Shown here in pieces: positions 41,891 through 56,934 of a stretch of DNA of 64,000 nt (the first letter of the stretch is position 1; each line of letters begins with the position of its first letter). Made by a program: the position numbers and the translations under genes. The DNA is taken from contig NC_087386.1 of the NCBI RefSeq assembly GCF_963675165.1, forward strand, positions 6,851,066 through 6,915,065. The letters run 5' to 3'. Source of the stretch: Halichondria panicea. Its lineage: Eukaryota > Porifera > Demospongiae > Suberitida > Halichondriidae. The notes under the pieces were generated by a model, which had not been told where the DNA came from, did no database searches, and worked only from the letters and a program-made list of their open reading frames with translations.

Positions 41891-43560
41891 GTTTCAACTG
41901 TACCTCTGCGCTGCACGTTCATCTTGTCTGTCGCTTGTTGCATGTGTACGCGTGTATATTACTGCAGCTATTAGATTGGTTGTTCACTCTCTGGCCTTTG
42001 AGCGTACCGGTGTTGCATTGTTTGTTGAGAGTGGAAGGTTTCTGCTGTTTTATTTAAGCAAGTGTGGCCCCTTCTTGACTGTGAGGTGTGTAGGTCATGC
42101 AGCTTAATAGATACATACTTGCCAGCAAAGCGCACGTTGAATGCATGTATGCATGGCTAAACTCGTGTCGACAACGCTTTTTATGTACTGTTATATACGC
42201 GTGGCTAAGAGTCTATTATTACCTGCATGGCCTTGAACCCTTTGGTGGTGGGGGGGGGGTGGTGTCCGTAGCATTCAAGTAATCAATCAGAAAGTGTGTG
42301 GAAGGTTCTTCAACAGCTAGGTTGCAGGACAACATCTTCTTGTTCTTGAAACCGTTGTCGAACCAGCCTTTGGGGTGCGACGATGGATCACTCATGGCAT
42401 TCCAGTCTATTGAGGGAGCACTCTGCTGTTAGTACCTGCCTAAAGGGAAAGCAGCACAGGATCCTGCCATAATTGGGAGTGTTAAGATCTCGTTATCAGT
42501 TCCAATAGTTAGTTAGCTAGGATCATTAGAAAATAGCTGTCTATAATATTATAGTTAGACAACTGCTGCTTCTTGGCTTATGCTAATCTGTTATGACGGA
42601 GGATCTCAACTCTGTGCCTACTGCACATGGAATTGGTAAGTTCAGGCTTTAACTAAACCTATAGGTGTGCCAAGGGAACTGTAGCCTTTGACTGGGTTAG
42701 TGAAGAGTAGTCTTGAGCACTTGTGCAAGCCTTGCATGCCAGGCTTGTTGCAACTGGAGTCGACAAGGGCTTCAAGAGCAAGGAGGTGTTGTCTCTGTGA
42801 GTCTACTGTTGTTGAACCATCCCACACATTCTGGTTGATTACTTCTGTGCTCAGTTAATGGTACTCACAGTCACAGGGTCCCTTAGTTTATTATGCCCTT
42901 ATTGTCCCTTGGGCAAGGAAACTACTGGACAACTGGTGTCCTCCTGTGGTTGATTTGATTGGTTGTTGTGGTTGGTTTATTATTTGTCTGGTATTGTAAT
43001 TATCTGGTGGTCTTGTGGTGCAGTCTTGCTGTTGGTTGTTGTCATCTCTTCTCTGAACACACATGATTGGCTGGTATTGTATTGTGTGGAGATGTGTTGA
43101 GTGGATGGTTTTGTTTGAACTGCTGCGCTCAATGTATAACCATGCATTTGCTTGTCCTCTTGCAGCCACAATGCACACACACACAGCTCCTCCTATACTG
43201 TACTAGTGTCCATTCTCTCACTGCTTTCGTCTCCTCTCTCCCCCAGGTACAGACAAGCCATGCTGCTCTGGGACCCAGGGAGGATCGCTGCACGTATTAT
43301 ATTTCAGGTTACTGAAGGGGGCGGAGCTTGACTGTACGCCCCACCTATTCTTTTAGGGGGCGGGGCTCAGATCTCAATGCCCACTACTATTGAGATAGTC
43401 CATATTTCTGTATGTATGTATGTATGTATGCAGCCATGGATACACTAAAGTAAAGATCAGTATATGGCTGGCTACATGTATCACTAGTGTTTCATGCATT
43501 CTGTGGTGTGTAGGTCGATGTCTGCTGCACAGAAAAAGATCCTATAGGTTCGATTATTAT
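41891..43560. other. Gene-poor stretch, no supported gene
   Basis: I find no conserved coding frame, RNA gene or clear repeat boundary here. A polypyrimidine-AG site at about 43245 followed by a 60-nt open stretch (YRQAMLLWDPGRIAARIIFQ) could be an isolated exon. Simple TATG repeats lie at about 43411-43432. Confidence 0.5.
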
Positions 43561-43975
43561 GTACAGTAACTTACGCTCTATATGCAGGTTGATTGCTAGT
43601 AGAGGAGCCTCTGTAACTGCATACACACAAATGAGTAGCTAGCTATGTTGTGTGGCAAGTCTTTCATGCTCTCTGTGTAGGTTGATGTGTGTGGAGGAGC
43701 CACTGTAACAGCGTACACACAGATAAGTAGCTAGCTATGCAAGTCTTTCGTGCTCTCTGTGCAGGTTGATTGCGTGTGGAGGAACCACTGTAACAGCTTA
43801 CACACAGATGAGTAGCTAGCTATGTTGTGTGGCAAGTCTTTCATGCTCTCTGTGCAGGTTGATTGCGTGTGGAGGAGCCACTGTAACAGCATACACACCA
43901 GATGAGTAGCTAGCTATGTTGTATGGCAAGTCTTTACAATCTCTATACTTACAGGTTGATTGCTTGGGATGGACT
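43560..43975. repeat. Tandem repeat, about 90-bp unit, 4-5 copies
   Basis: Units share GCAGGTTGATTGC, GGAGGAGCCACTGTAACAGC, ACACACAGATGAGTAGCTAG and GGCAAGTCTTTCATGCTCTC. Copies differ by small indels. Confidence 0.85.
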
Positions 43976-44511
43976 TACAATTAAGTAACAAACATTACAA
44001 GCAGCTGAACTCTTATTCTGATTGGATGCTGCAAACAATGATTGTCGTAGTTCTAAAGTTCTAATTAGTTGTTCTTTGGTTTATCATTTATTTTACAACA
44101 ATTATTAGTGTATAAATTTTCGCAGTTCGATTTCAGTACATCATCAAATCCCATCCATTTCTTGTTGGAGACTCTTCATTGTATGAGAGGTAGATGCATG
44201 GCTTGACAGTAGTCTGTCTTGTGTCCCTCATGATACATACTAGAGGCTTGGTCAATCCTGCACAACACAGACAGTACATTATCATTGATATGCACAGTCT
44301 AATAATTATGGTGAGACACAATAGAATAATGGGTGAAAGAAAAGGAGGTCATGACTTCACTAAAAAGCTATCAATATCAAAACTAAGAGATGCATTCTGT
44401 AGCTCTAGACAAGGCCTATCACATGACATGCTCAGATCACAGTTCTGATGGTGGAAAGAGTCGAAAGAGTCATGCACACTCTGCACGCGGCAGTACTCAC
44501 TATTTCTTACT

Positions 44512-44984
44512 TTATCTGCAGTGAAAGACGTCCAATGGGTTGTCCACAAACTCCACAGTGTCACCTTGTAACTCCTCCATCATCTGTTGTCATAGCAACG
44601 TGTCACTGACTCCGCCCCTCTCGTGCTCTCCATCACTGTACGCAATGAAGTAACAGGTCAACAAATGTGTAGCAATGGATGCATTTGTCACAGAGGCTGT
44701 ATAGTTTGATCACTAGTAATGATATCTATTAGCAGATATTGAATGCCAGTCATCTAAAGCAGCCTATACACTATACTAGGTGGTCCACTTTTGATCATGA
44801 CTAGCCACTCACTTGTACTCGCTGCGATGCTCTTTGCCACGTGATCCATTGCTGCTGGCCTTTTGGGTGAGTATCCACCCGATATCCAGCCTTGTGGAAG
44901 CTCCTAGAGGGAAGGACAAGTGAACGCTTTTCCTCACCAACTGACTCATCTTGTGTGAACCTGTCTGGTAAAAGGTCATCGAAT
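44512..44984 (-). CDS. Unknown gene fragment, copy 1 (two exons)
   Basis: Exon 44984-44813 joins in frame to 44583-44512 (TAA). The product ends KRSLVLPSRSFHKAGYRVD, then HPKGQQQW..., and MMEELQGDTVEF...NPLDVFHCR. No upstream exon is found and I do not recognise the family. A near-identical copy lies at 46547-46076. Two alternative frames are open in the first exon, and copy 1 is one base shorter than copy 2, so at least one copy is shifted. Confidence 0.4.
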
Positions 44985-46075
44985 CTACACATGAGGGCAA
45001 TTTTGTTAGTATTAGATGTTTTGTTAACGATCTTTACCAATTCTTAGTATACATCTCGAGGTAAAGCCCTAGCAACACATTGGAGGGCGGCTGATTCATG
45101 AGACTATATACATTTTTTAAGGAAGCAGCTTGTCAACTTATAGAGACTAAGGCGTTTCTTATTCACAGCTAAAAAAATAACAACTACATGTAATAGCAAC
45201 TTGTTTTGCGTTCCCGTGAGTGGGTTTGGTTTAATTGACTAGCAAGGCAAAGGAATATCACAGTTATAATTTCAGTACATTATCAATACCACATTACATA
45301 GAAATCTTCCATTGATGAGAGGTAGATGCATGACTCAGCTAGGGTCTGGTGGTCAGTCCTGCACACACACACACACACACACAGAATCATTATTAATACA
45401 CGCGGTCAATGATCATTATGTTCCACAAATTATCTGTAAGTAAGTAGGCCCTGATATAATTGGATGAGAATAATAGGCAGATTTTCCAAGAATTAAGAGA
45501 ATAGAATAATGGGTGAAAAAGGGTAAGGCTCTGTAGTGACTGTATGCACGTAGTGAACACTACCTGGAACACCACACAATAATAATGTGGAGAGCTAGTA
45601 ATTATAGGAGGGGGGGGGGGACAGAGCATGAAAAGCCGTAACCATTCCACACAAAGCATCCATCACATGATATGATCAAAGTTCAGGTAAGGGTAGAGTC
45701 ACATGCTAACAATCTGCATGCGGCAGTACTCCTTAAATCGATTGTATTCTATCTGCTGTACAAGTTGTCCTCAGTGTGTCACCTTGTAACTTGCTGGGAA
45801 CATGTCCAACTGACCCCCACGAACCTAACGAGCGAGAGAACGATTAGATCACTCACTAGTAGTAATCATAATAACTTCCCCCACAGAAAATGTTAATTCA
45901 AGCAACTTTCGGGAGGTCATAACTTCACTAAAAAGCTATCAATATCAAAACTAAGAGATGCATTCTGTAGCTCTAGACAAGGCCTATCACATGACATGCT
46001 CAGATCACAGTTCTGGTGGGAGAAAGAGTCACACTCTGCACGCGGCAGTACTCACTATTTCTTAATTGTATTCCT
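44985..46075. other. Spacer between the duplicated fragments
   Basis: Contains a (CA)n tract at about 45361-45383 and a partial, more diverged third copy of the downstream flank at about 45270-45800 (GAGAGGTAGATGCATG; CGGCAGTACTC). No supported gene. Confidence 0.5.
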
Positions 46076-46547
46076 TTATCTGCAGTGAAAGACGTCCAAT
46101 GGGTCGTCTGCAAACTCCACAGTGTCACCTTGTAACTCCTCCATCATATGTTGTCATAGCAACGTGTCACTGACTCCGCCCCTCTCGTGCTCCATCACTG
46201 TACGCAATGAAGTAACAGGTCAACAAATGTGTAGCAATGGATGCATTTGTCACAGAGACTGTATAGTTTGCTCACTAGTAATGATATCTATTAGCAGATA
46301 TTGAATGCCAGTCATCTAAAGCAGCCTATACACTATACTAGGTGGTCCACTTTTGATCATGACTAGCCACTCACTTGTACTCGCTGCGATGCTCTTTGTC
46401 TCTTGATCCATTGCTGCTGGCCTTTTGGGTGAGTATCCACCCGATATCCAGCCTTGTGGAAGCTCCTAGAGGGAAGGACAAGTGAACGCTTTTCCTCACC
46501 AGCCGTCTCCATCTTGCGTGTGAGTGCCTGGTAAAGGGTCATCAAAT
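46076..46547 (-). pseudogene. Unknown gene fragment, copy 2 of the tandem duplication
   Basis: Exon-like blocks 46547-46375 and 46147-46076 match copy 1 almost base for base. The acceptor used in copy 1 (GACAACAG) reads GACAACAT here, so the second exon cannot be joined at the same site. The surrounding intron and flank sequence (45905-46620 against 44340-45050) is duplicated too. Confidence 0.45.
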
Positions 46548-46634
46548 CTACAACAGTCTGTTCATGTCATCGGTTTACTAGACAAAAATCGGCATGAAAA
46601 TGTTACTACTTCATTGAGGCAATAAAAAAATCAC

Positions 46635-48490
46635 TCATAATTGTATAAATCTAGCAGAACCTTCACTAGTCAAAGCAACTCTTAGTTGTGACATTAGGGG
46701 ATCAGTTACGACAGTCCATTCGAACTCTTGACCTTTGCTCTTTGACCCCAAGTCTAGACTGTCTGCCTTCAATATGTAGGTGACACAAAATCCATCAAAT
46801 TTGCCGTGAGGTTTTCCAGAGTGTTCCACTGACAGTACACCACAGTGCTTGAAGTGACCAGTGTATCCACAGTCCTGTGTGTGTGTGTGTGGGGTGTGTG
46901 GATGCGGGGGGTGGGGTGTGTGTGTGTGTGTGGTGTGGATGCGGGGGGGGTGAGGTGTGTGTGTGGTGTGGATGCGGGGGGGTGGGGTGTGTGTGTGGTG
47001 TGGATGCGGGGGTGGGGTGTGTGTGTGTGGTGTGGATGCGGGGGGGTGGGGTGTGGTGTGGATGCGGGGGGGTGGGGTGTGTGTGTGGTGTGGATGCGGG
47101 GGGTGGGGTGTGTGTGTGGTGTGGATGCGGGGGGGGTGGGGTGTGTGTGTGGTGTGGATGCGGGGGTGGGGTGTGTGTGTGTGGTGTGGATGCGGGGGGG
47201 GTGGGGTGTGTGTGTGGTGTGGATGCGGGGGTGGGGTGTGTGTGTGTGGTGTGGATGCGGGGGGGTGGGGTGTGTGTGTGGTGTGGGTGTGTGTGTGTGG
47301 TGTGGATGCGGGGGGGGTGGGGTGTGTGTGTGGTGTGGATGCGGGGGGTGGGGTGTGTGTGTGGTGTGGATGCGGAGGTGGGGTGTGTGTGTTCTATCCA
47401 ACACAATGTATTACGTTTGTTACTTCTTGTACTTATGTTGAGCGGAGAGCTCATCCAGATTGGAGTACAAAATGTCTAACAAGCAATTCAGAGAGAGACT
47501 GTGCAGAGTTATAGTCACACACACCTTGATAGTGATGGCAGTGGGGTCATCTCTCCCATGCAGCAGGCAGACTGGTAGACTCGTGCTCCCTCCTCCCTCC
47601 TGTCTAGTCAGTACCACCATTGTCTGCCCATCATCATGAACTAGCACCATCCTTTGAGAAGAGCTAGTGTGACCTACAAGAACAGGGAGACCAACAAACA
47701 AACGCCTCTCAAACCATTCTCCAGCCTTTATAATCAGTGGCAGAATATCACCCGCCCGAAGACGAACTTGTTTGACCAGATTCTCCACATGAGCAGTAAA
47801 CCAACCAGCTTGTAGTGACTCCTGATCTGCTTGTTTTGTAGTCTTGAGACTGCCTCCAACCACACGACCCACCAGTGTGAACCTCACCCAGTGGTAGCTA
47901 TGGCTCTCAACCACCACCAGTGCCTCAGGCTGGAACTGGTAGCCTGATTCCTCCAACACTTCTCTCTGCACTGCCTCCTGTACAGGCAGGTGCCGGCCAT
48001 GTACAACACAGACACTAATTACACTAATGAGGGTATGAGGTGATACATTGACAGGCTATTAATTGACTGTTGTTCCATTGCAAGCATGTGTCTATAGGAA
48101 CCACTTTTGAGGTAGCGACAGCTACAGCCAGTAAAACTATGGGGGAAACAAATGATATAGACTAACGACCCTCTCATGCAGATGCTACTCACCACAATAG
48201 ATTCATCTCTCTCCATTCTTCCAGCTGGCAGATACCACGTCCCTCTACAGCTAGCCTTGGCTTCTTGTATGAGCAGCACTTTCCCATCCTGTATCACCAC
48301 GCCTGCCACTATGTACGTCATGTTCTCCTTCAGTCGCAACTCTAGGCAGAGGGCAGGTGCCAGGTTAATACATTGAGCAATATTTTATACTATGGTAGGG
48401 GATCCACTCACTCATGTCAGTGGCTCTGATGTCAGGATGAAGTGGTTGAGGAGTGGGGGTACAATTCACCACTGCAGCTATCTCCTCCAT
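46635..48490 (-). CDS. NUDT18: NUDT18-like Nudix hydrolase B
   Basis: Exons 48490-48412, 48341-48193, 47977-47525, 46874-46635 (TGA), 306 aa, phases joining. Nudix box across the same intron position as paralog A: GRMERDESIV, then EAVQREVLEESGYQ; all catalytic Glu present. Further NUDT18 features: VLLIQEAKASCRGTWYLPAG and QADQESLQAGWF. The C-terminal domain includes HCGVLSVEHSGKPHGKFDGF and ends SARFIQL. The likely substrates are oxidised (deoxy)nucleoside diphosphates, by homology to human NUDT18. Exon 1 and its donor are base-for-base identical to paralog A, although exons 2-3 are strongly diverged. The last intron is filled with a G-rich minisatellite. Confidence 0.88.
46880..47392. repeat. 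G-rich minisatellite, about 27-bp unit
   Basis: About 19 units of TGTGTGGTGTGGATGCGGGG followed by GG(T)GGGG in the last intron of NUDT18-like B. G-runs of 4-8 at regular spacing give strong G-quadruplex potential on the plus strand. Confidence 0.95.
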
Positions 48491-48701
48491 GCTGTCAGCT
48501 AGCTAGATAGTGATTCTATATAGCTAATATCAAGAACTCAATGCAAGGTGATTCAGCAAAGGGGGCGGGGCTTGTACACATCACAATGTTTATAATACTG
48601 TCAACTCAGCATGACACAGTGCGGAATATTAATCATGAATAACAACAGTGTGTTATAATTAAAAGCTAATAAGTTCCCTATTAAACTGTCCCTAAGAGGG
48701 T

Positions 48702-51147
<2,446 letters not shown>

Positions 51148-51250
51148 CTCAGATCCTACTTCTCTTTCTTTGGTGAAAAATTCAAGAAGAAAACTCAGTT
51201 TGTGGTTGAGACTCAAACCAGTGACAGTTATACAACTCGTGGCTGGTCTA

Positions 51251-51269
51251 TGTGGTGCATTGTGATTGG
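51251..51269 (-). promoter_or_regulatory. ER stress response element (ERSE) 1, BiP promoter
   Basis: On the minus strand CCAAT-N9-CCACA, one base from the ERSE consensus CCAAT-N9-CCACG with the exact 9-bp spacing (NF-Y plus ATF6/XBP1 site). It is 104 bp upstream of the BiP start codon. Confidence 0.6.
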
Positions 51270-51297
51270 TCCAAGTCGCCGGAAGTCTCGCAAAGTA

Positions 51298-51316
51298 GGT
51301 GGGCCAATCTGATTGG
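51298..51316 (-). promoter_or_regulatory. ER stress response element (ERSE) 2, BiP promoter
   Basis: CCAAT-N9-CCACC on the minus strand, again with exact spacing and one mismatch, 151 bp upstream of the BiP start codon. A second CCAAT (plus strand) overlaps it. Several ERSE copies are typical of BiP promoters. Confidence 0.6.
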
Positions 51317-51475
51317 GATTCGTCAACAGCCTCGATTTCAGCGGCTTGTATTCGGAGTTTAGACGTGCATCATGGATTGCCAAAACACTTTGTTTCCTTT
51401 GTTTCCTTTGTTGCCTCCCTACCGCGTGGACCAGAAGAAGAGGTGTGTGTACAGTTACTGTCAGTGTGTGCAGAG

Positions 51476-53213
51476 ATGGGGAGGACACGTAGAGTGAGTC
51501 ATTGACTACACTCACTGTATGTGTCACTGTATGTACGTGTGTGCACCACTATACACAGGGTCAGAGTACACTGTACGTATGTACGTGTGTGCACCACTAT
51601 ACACAGGGTCAGAGTACACTGTACAGTGTTATAATTATATTGTTGTAAACAGCGAATGAAAGTGTAGGGAATATAGACACGTGGTAGTGTTCCTCATAAC
51701 AGTACACTATACTATTATATCCCCGGCTTGTGTCTAATCTGGCCGGCTGTAGAAGAAAAAGCAGACTGTAGGAGCCACGCCCCCTTCTGATGGTGCCCCA
51801 CCTCCTAAGACCTTCATTATGGAGAGGGGAAGAGTTGGAAATTCTCTCAATCAACTTATTCTTAATCTCAGACAAGCTATGGAACCCAACACTGCCACCA
51901 AGCTCAAGGTGGGGGGGGGGGGGGCTAGAGGAAGGGTGTCCCTTATACTAGTAGCGATCCTCTTACTTGTTACCACGTGTCTGACGACTAACCCTAACCC
52001 TCTCCTTCCTGTCTCTGTGTGTGTTTAGGTGAGGCAAAGAAATGTACTCAAGGACTTTGTGACAGTGGCTGGACCACTTGGTGTCACACATTTTATGATA
52101 ATATCTCGATCAGATGATTTCATCAACTTACGAGTGTGTCGTATTCCACACGGTCCAACACTTACCTTCCATATTAAAGCAGTGAGTGGGAGGGGCACCT
52201 CTCTTTGTCTATTACCATGTATGGATATACTATATAGCCCAATACAGTGATGTGAATGAGGACATTTTCACTGAATATTGTTTTCTGTTATAGTTTTCCC
52301 TCTGCAAGGATGTTGTCAACAGTCAGAAAGATCCAGTTTCAACTCAACTTATTTACATGACCCCTCCACTGGTAAACCATCCCTACCCCCCACATGCATG
52401 TATCTATGGTAACCCATACCCCACATGCCTGTATCCATGGTAACCTGTTCCCCCACACAGCTGGTACAGAATGGCTTCTCCTCTGATGATAAACCATCTC
52501 AACTTATCTCAACAGTGTTTCAGAATCTCTTCCCTTCGTTGAGTGTGGGCTCTGTTAGATTAGGAGACATCAGACGTTGTCTATTACTACAATATCACCC
52601 TGACAACAAGAGCCTCGAGCTAAGACACTAGTGAGTGGGTGTGTGCGTGTGTGTGTGTGAGGGTGTGAGGAGGCGTGCTTGACCCATCATGTCATGCAAC
52701 CTGCAGCTTAGCTAGAGGAATTGAAGATTATTAAGCACATTAATAATTATTTTGTAGCTATAAAGCCATCAACTCACTGCCCCCGTCCCCTCACTGCCCC
52801 CTCCCCCTCACTGCCCCCCTCCCCTCTCTGCCCCCCTGTAGTGCTATTCGTGTAAAGCCTCGTGGTCTCAGTCGTGGAGTAAGAAAACTGGTCAAATCTC
52901 GAGTACCTGATCTAAGCAAGTATCACGATATCAGTGAATATGTACTGGGGTAAGTAACAAGTGCACCATCATTTGCCAATACCATACCATGTGTGAGAGA
53001 TAAAATGTTGTATAAGCTTTCTTTTTTTTGCAACGGTATATTAAAGTTATGGCTGTTAAAAGATATTATTACAACCCCGCCCCCTCGTTTCATTCATGGT
53101 TCGGAGACATTTTCAACTAGCTAAAACTTTAGTATATTGTTAGTGGCAACAATTTTTAGATACCTTTCAAATGGTGTCATCAACGTTCTCATATTGAGAT
53201 TTGTACTCCACAC

Positions 53214-53247
<34 letters not shown>

Positions 53248-53611
53248 GTGATGGAGCATCAGATAGTGAGGGTGAAGAGGTGGGCGGTGGTGATGTGACC
53301 CTCCCCCAGGACCTACCAGGACGTGGTAACATCAGGACACAGCAAAGTGCAGTCAGACTATCCGAGGTAGTATAGTGGATTGCAGTGCACTTGCAACAGA
53401 GAATTGCCTAACCCTAACCCACACACACACACACACACACACCCACCCACACACCCACAGCTTGGTCCACGTCTGACACTGCAGCTGGTGAAAATAGAGT
53501 CTGGACTGTGTGGAGGAGAAGTACTGTATCACTCATTCAGTGAGACTGTGTGTACTACCTGTAGCCCTTTATATACTGCGCACACACACACACACACGCA
53601 CGCACACACAC

Positions 53612-53670
<59 letters not shown>

Positions 53671-54248
53671 GCGCAAGTCCCAGTCCGCTGTACTTAGTCT
53701 ACGTCATGAGAAGGAAGACGCACGAAGACTCAAGGCCATTAGGAAACAAGAGCAAGAACACAATGTGGCCAGAAAGAAAGAGGAGAGAGCACAGCACAAA
53801 GAGAGGTGTCTAGCTGGCATGAGCAAGGAGACAGGGGGCCCATCTGTGGGGGGTGGGAGTGATGAGGATGATGACGTAGAGTGGTACAGACAGGAAGTGG
53901 GGGAGGAACCAGACCCTGGTGAGTGGGCAGGAAGTGGAGTGGGTGTATTCATTTGTTGTGATTGCAATTGCAGACACGTTTATAACCAGTGATGGAACTG
54001 GGAAAGGAATTGCCTCCAAATTGAAGCGAAGGATGGGCAAGCGGCAGAAGACAGGCTCTCCCTCACCCAAACCAAAGAGATCCAAATATCCCTCTCAAGA
54101 GTCTACCACAAGACAAGGAAAGAGACACACCAAGACTAGCAGTAGTCACAAGTCTGGTGGTGGGGTGGTCAGATTTGCTGGCAAAACTAAAGGAACTGCT
54201 AAAACTGGTGGTAGAGTATTTAGGAAGAAATCATCGGGACGTTTATAG
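51476..54248 (+). CDS. PPAN: Peter Pan homologue, ribosome biogenesis Brix-domain protein (SSF1)
   Basis: Exons 51476-51493, 51753-51908, 52029-52181, 52294-52371, 52461-52630, 52842-52949, 53249-53366, 53461-53539, 53670-53918, 53974-54248 (TAG), 467 aa, all phases joining. The first exon encodes only MGRTRR, continuing into KKKQTV. The Brix domain spans about residues 30-280: KTFIMERGRVGNSLNQLILN, then VAGPLGVTHFMIISRSDDFI, HGPTLTFHIKAFSLCKDVV, VFQNLFPSLSVGSVRLGDI and GRGNIRTQQSAVRLSELGPR. A coiled, Lys/Arg/Glu-rich region (RRLKAIRKQEQEHNVARKKE) and a basic tail follow. It is nucleolar and required for 27S pre-rRNA processing and 60S assembly. The first intron follows immediately after 18 coding bases. 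Confidence 0.96.
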
Positions 54249-54460
54249 TGACTCTGTTAATTTTGATCTTTGCTGTATCTGTATTCTGATTGGATGATTG
54301 TAAACTGCAGTCCCCTGCCCCTCAATTGAACGTACCTTTAAATAACTAGTTTCAACAACAATAATTAACTGAATGTTCTATTGACTGATAGCTAGCTCAC
54401 ATTCACAACAAAGATAAGAAAACCTGATTGAAAACTATAATAAAAGCTAAAACACTGTTA

Positions 54461-56528
<2,068 letters not shown>

Positions 56529-56765
56529 GATAGTTTAGAAGCAGTGTACACAGTTTAGGGGATCTCCCTAGTTACCTCACAGTGGGGACCTACCCTAGGC
56601 CCTGTGTGTATTAGTACAGTATCTACGTACGTGTGTCAGCCATTGTCTTAGCATAGCTAGTCTGCTAGTGTGTGAGCTAACCACTCCTAAAGCCCAGGAC
56701 AAGCCCAGAGAGGAGAGGTTAGTTGAATGTCTCCACACACACACACACACGCACACACACACGCG

Positions 56766-56840
<75 letters not shown>

Positions 56841-56934
56841 ATCCTATCTCACAGTGACACACACCTATGTATCTGATGTGCTGTCTTTAAGTATTAACTA
56901 CCGTACAGGTACGTGTAGGGACTTGTGAGTGACC
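56529..56934. promoter_or_regulatory. Bidirectional promoter, RABGGTB / coiled-coil gene
   Basis: 406 bp separate the two start codons; the (CA)n/(CG)n tract lies in the middle. No TATA box or known motif stands out. Confidence 0.4.
56745..56838. repeat. (CA)n microsatellite with a (CG)n core
   Basis: A CA run interrupted by CGCGCGCGCG, a classical Z-DNA-forming composition, inside the shared upstream region of RABGGTB and the coiled-coil gene. Confidence 0.95.

Noticed and set aside
41265-41943. Minus-strand 210-codon and plus-strand 196-codon proteins
   Set aside because: Both run through the 31-bp repeat whose length is not a multiple of three, so frames drift; no domain recognised.
46769-47479. 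200-codon Cys/Trp/Gly-rich or Pro/His/Thr-rich proteins
   Set aside because: Artefacts of the G-rich minisatellite in the NUDT18-like B intron.
53400-53460. Telomere-like TAACCCTAACCC near PPAN exon 8 and elsewhere (51990, 60900, 62784)
   Set aside because: Only two units each; expected in pyrimidine-rich intron ends.
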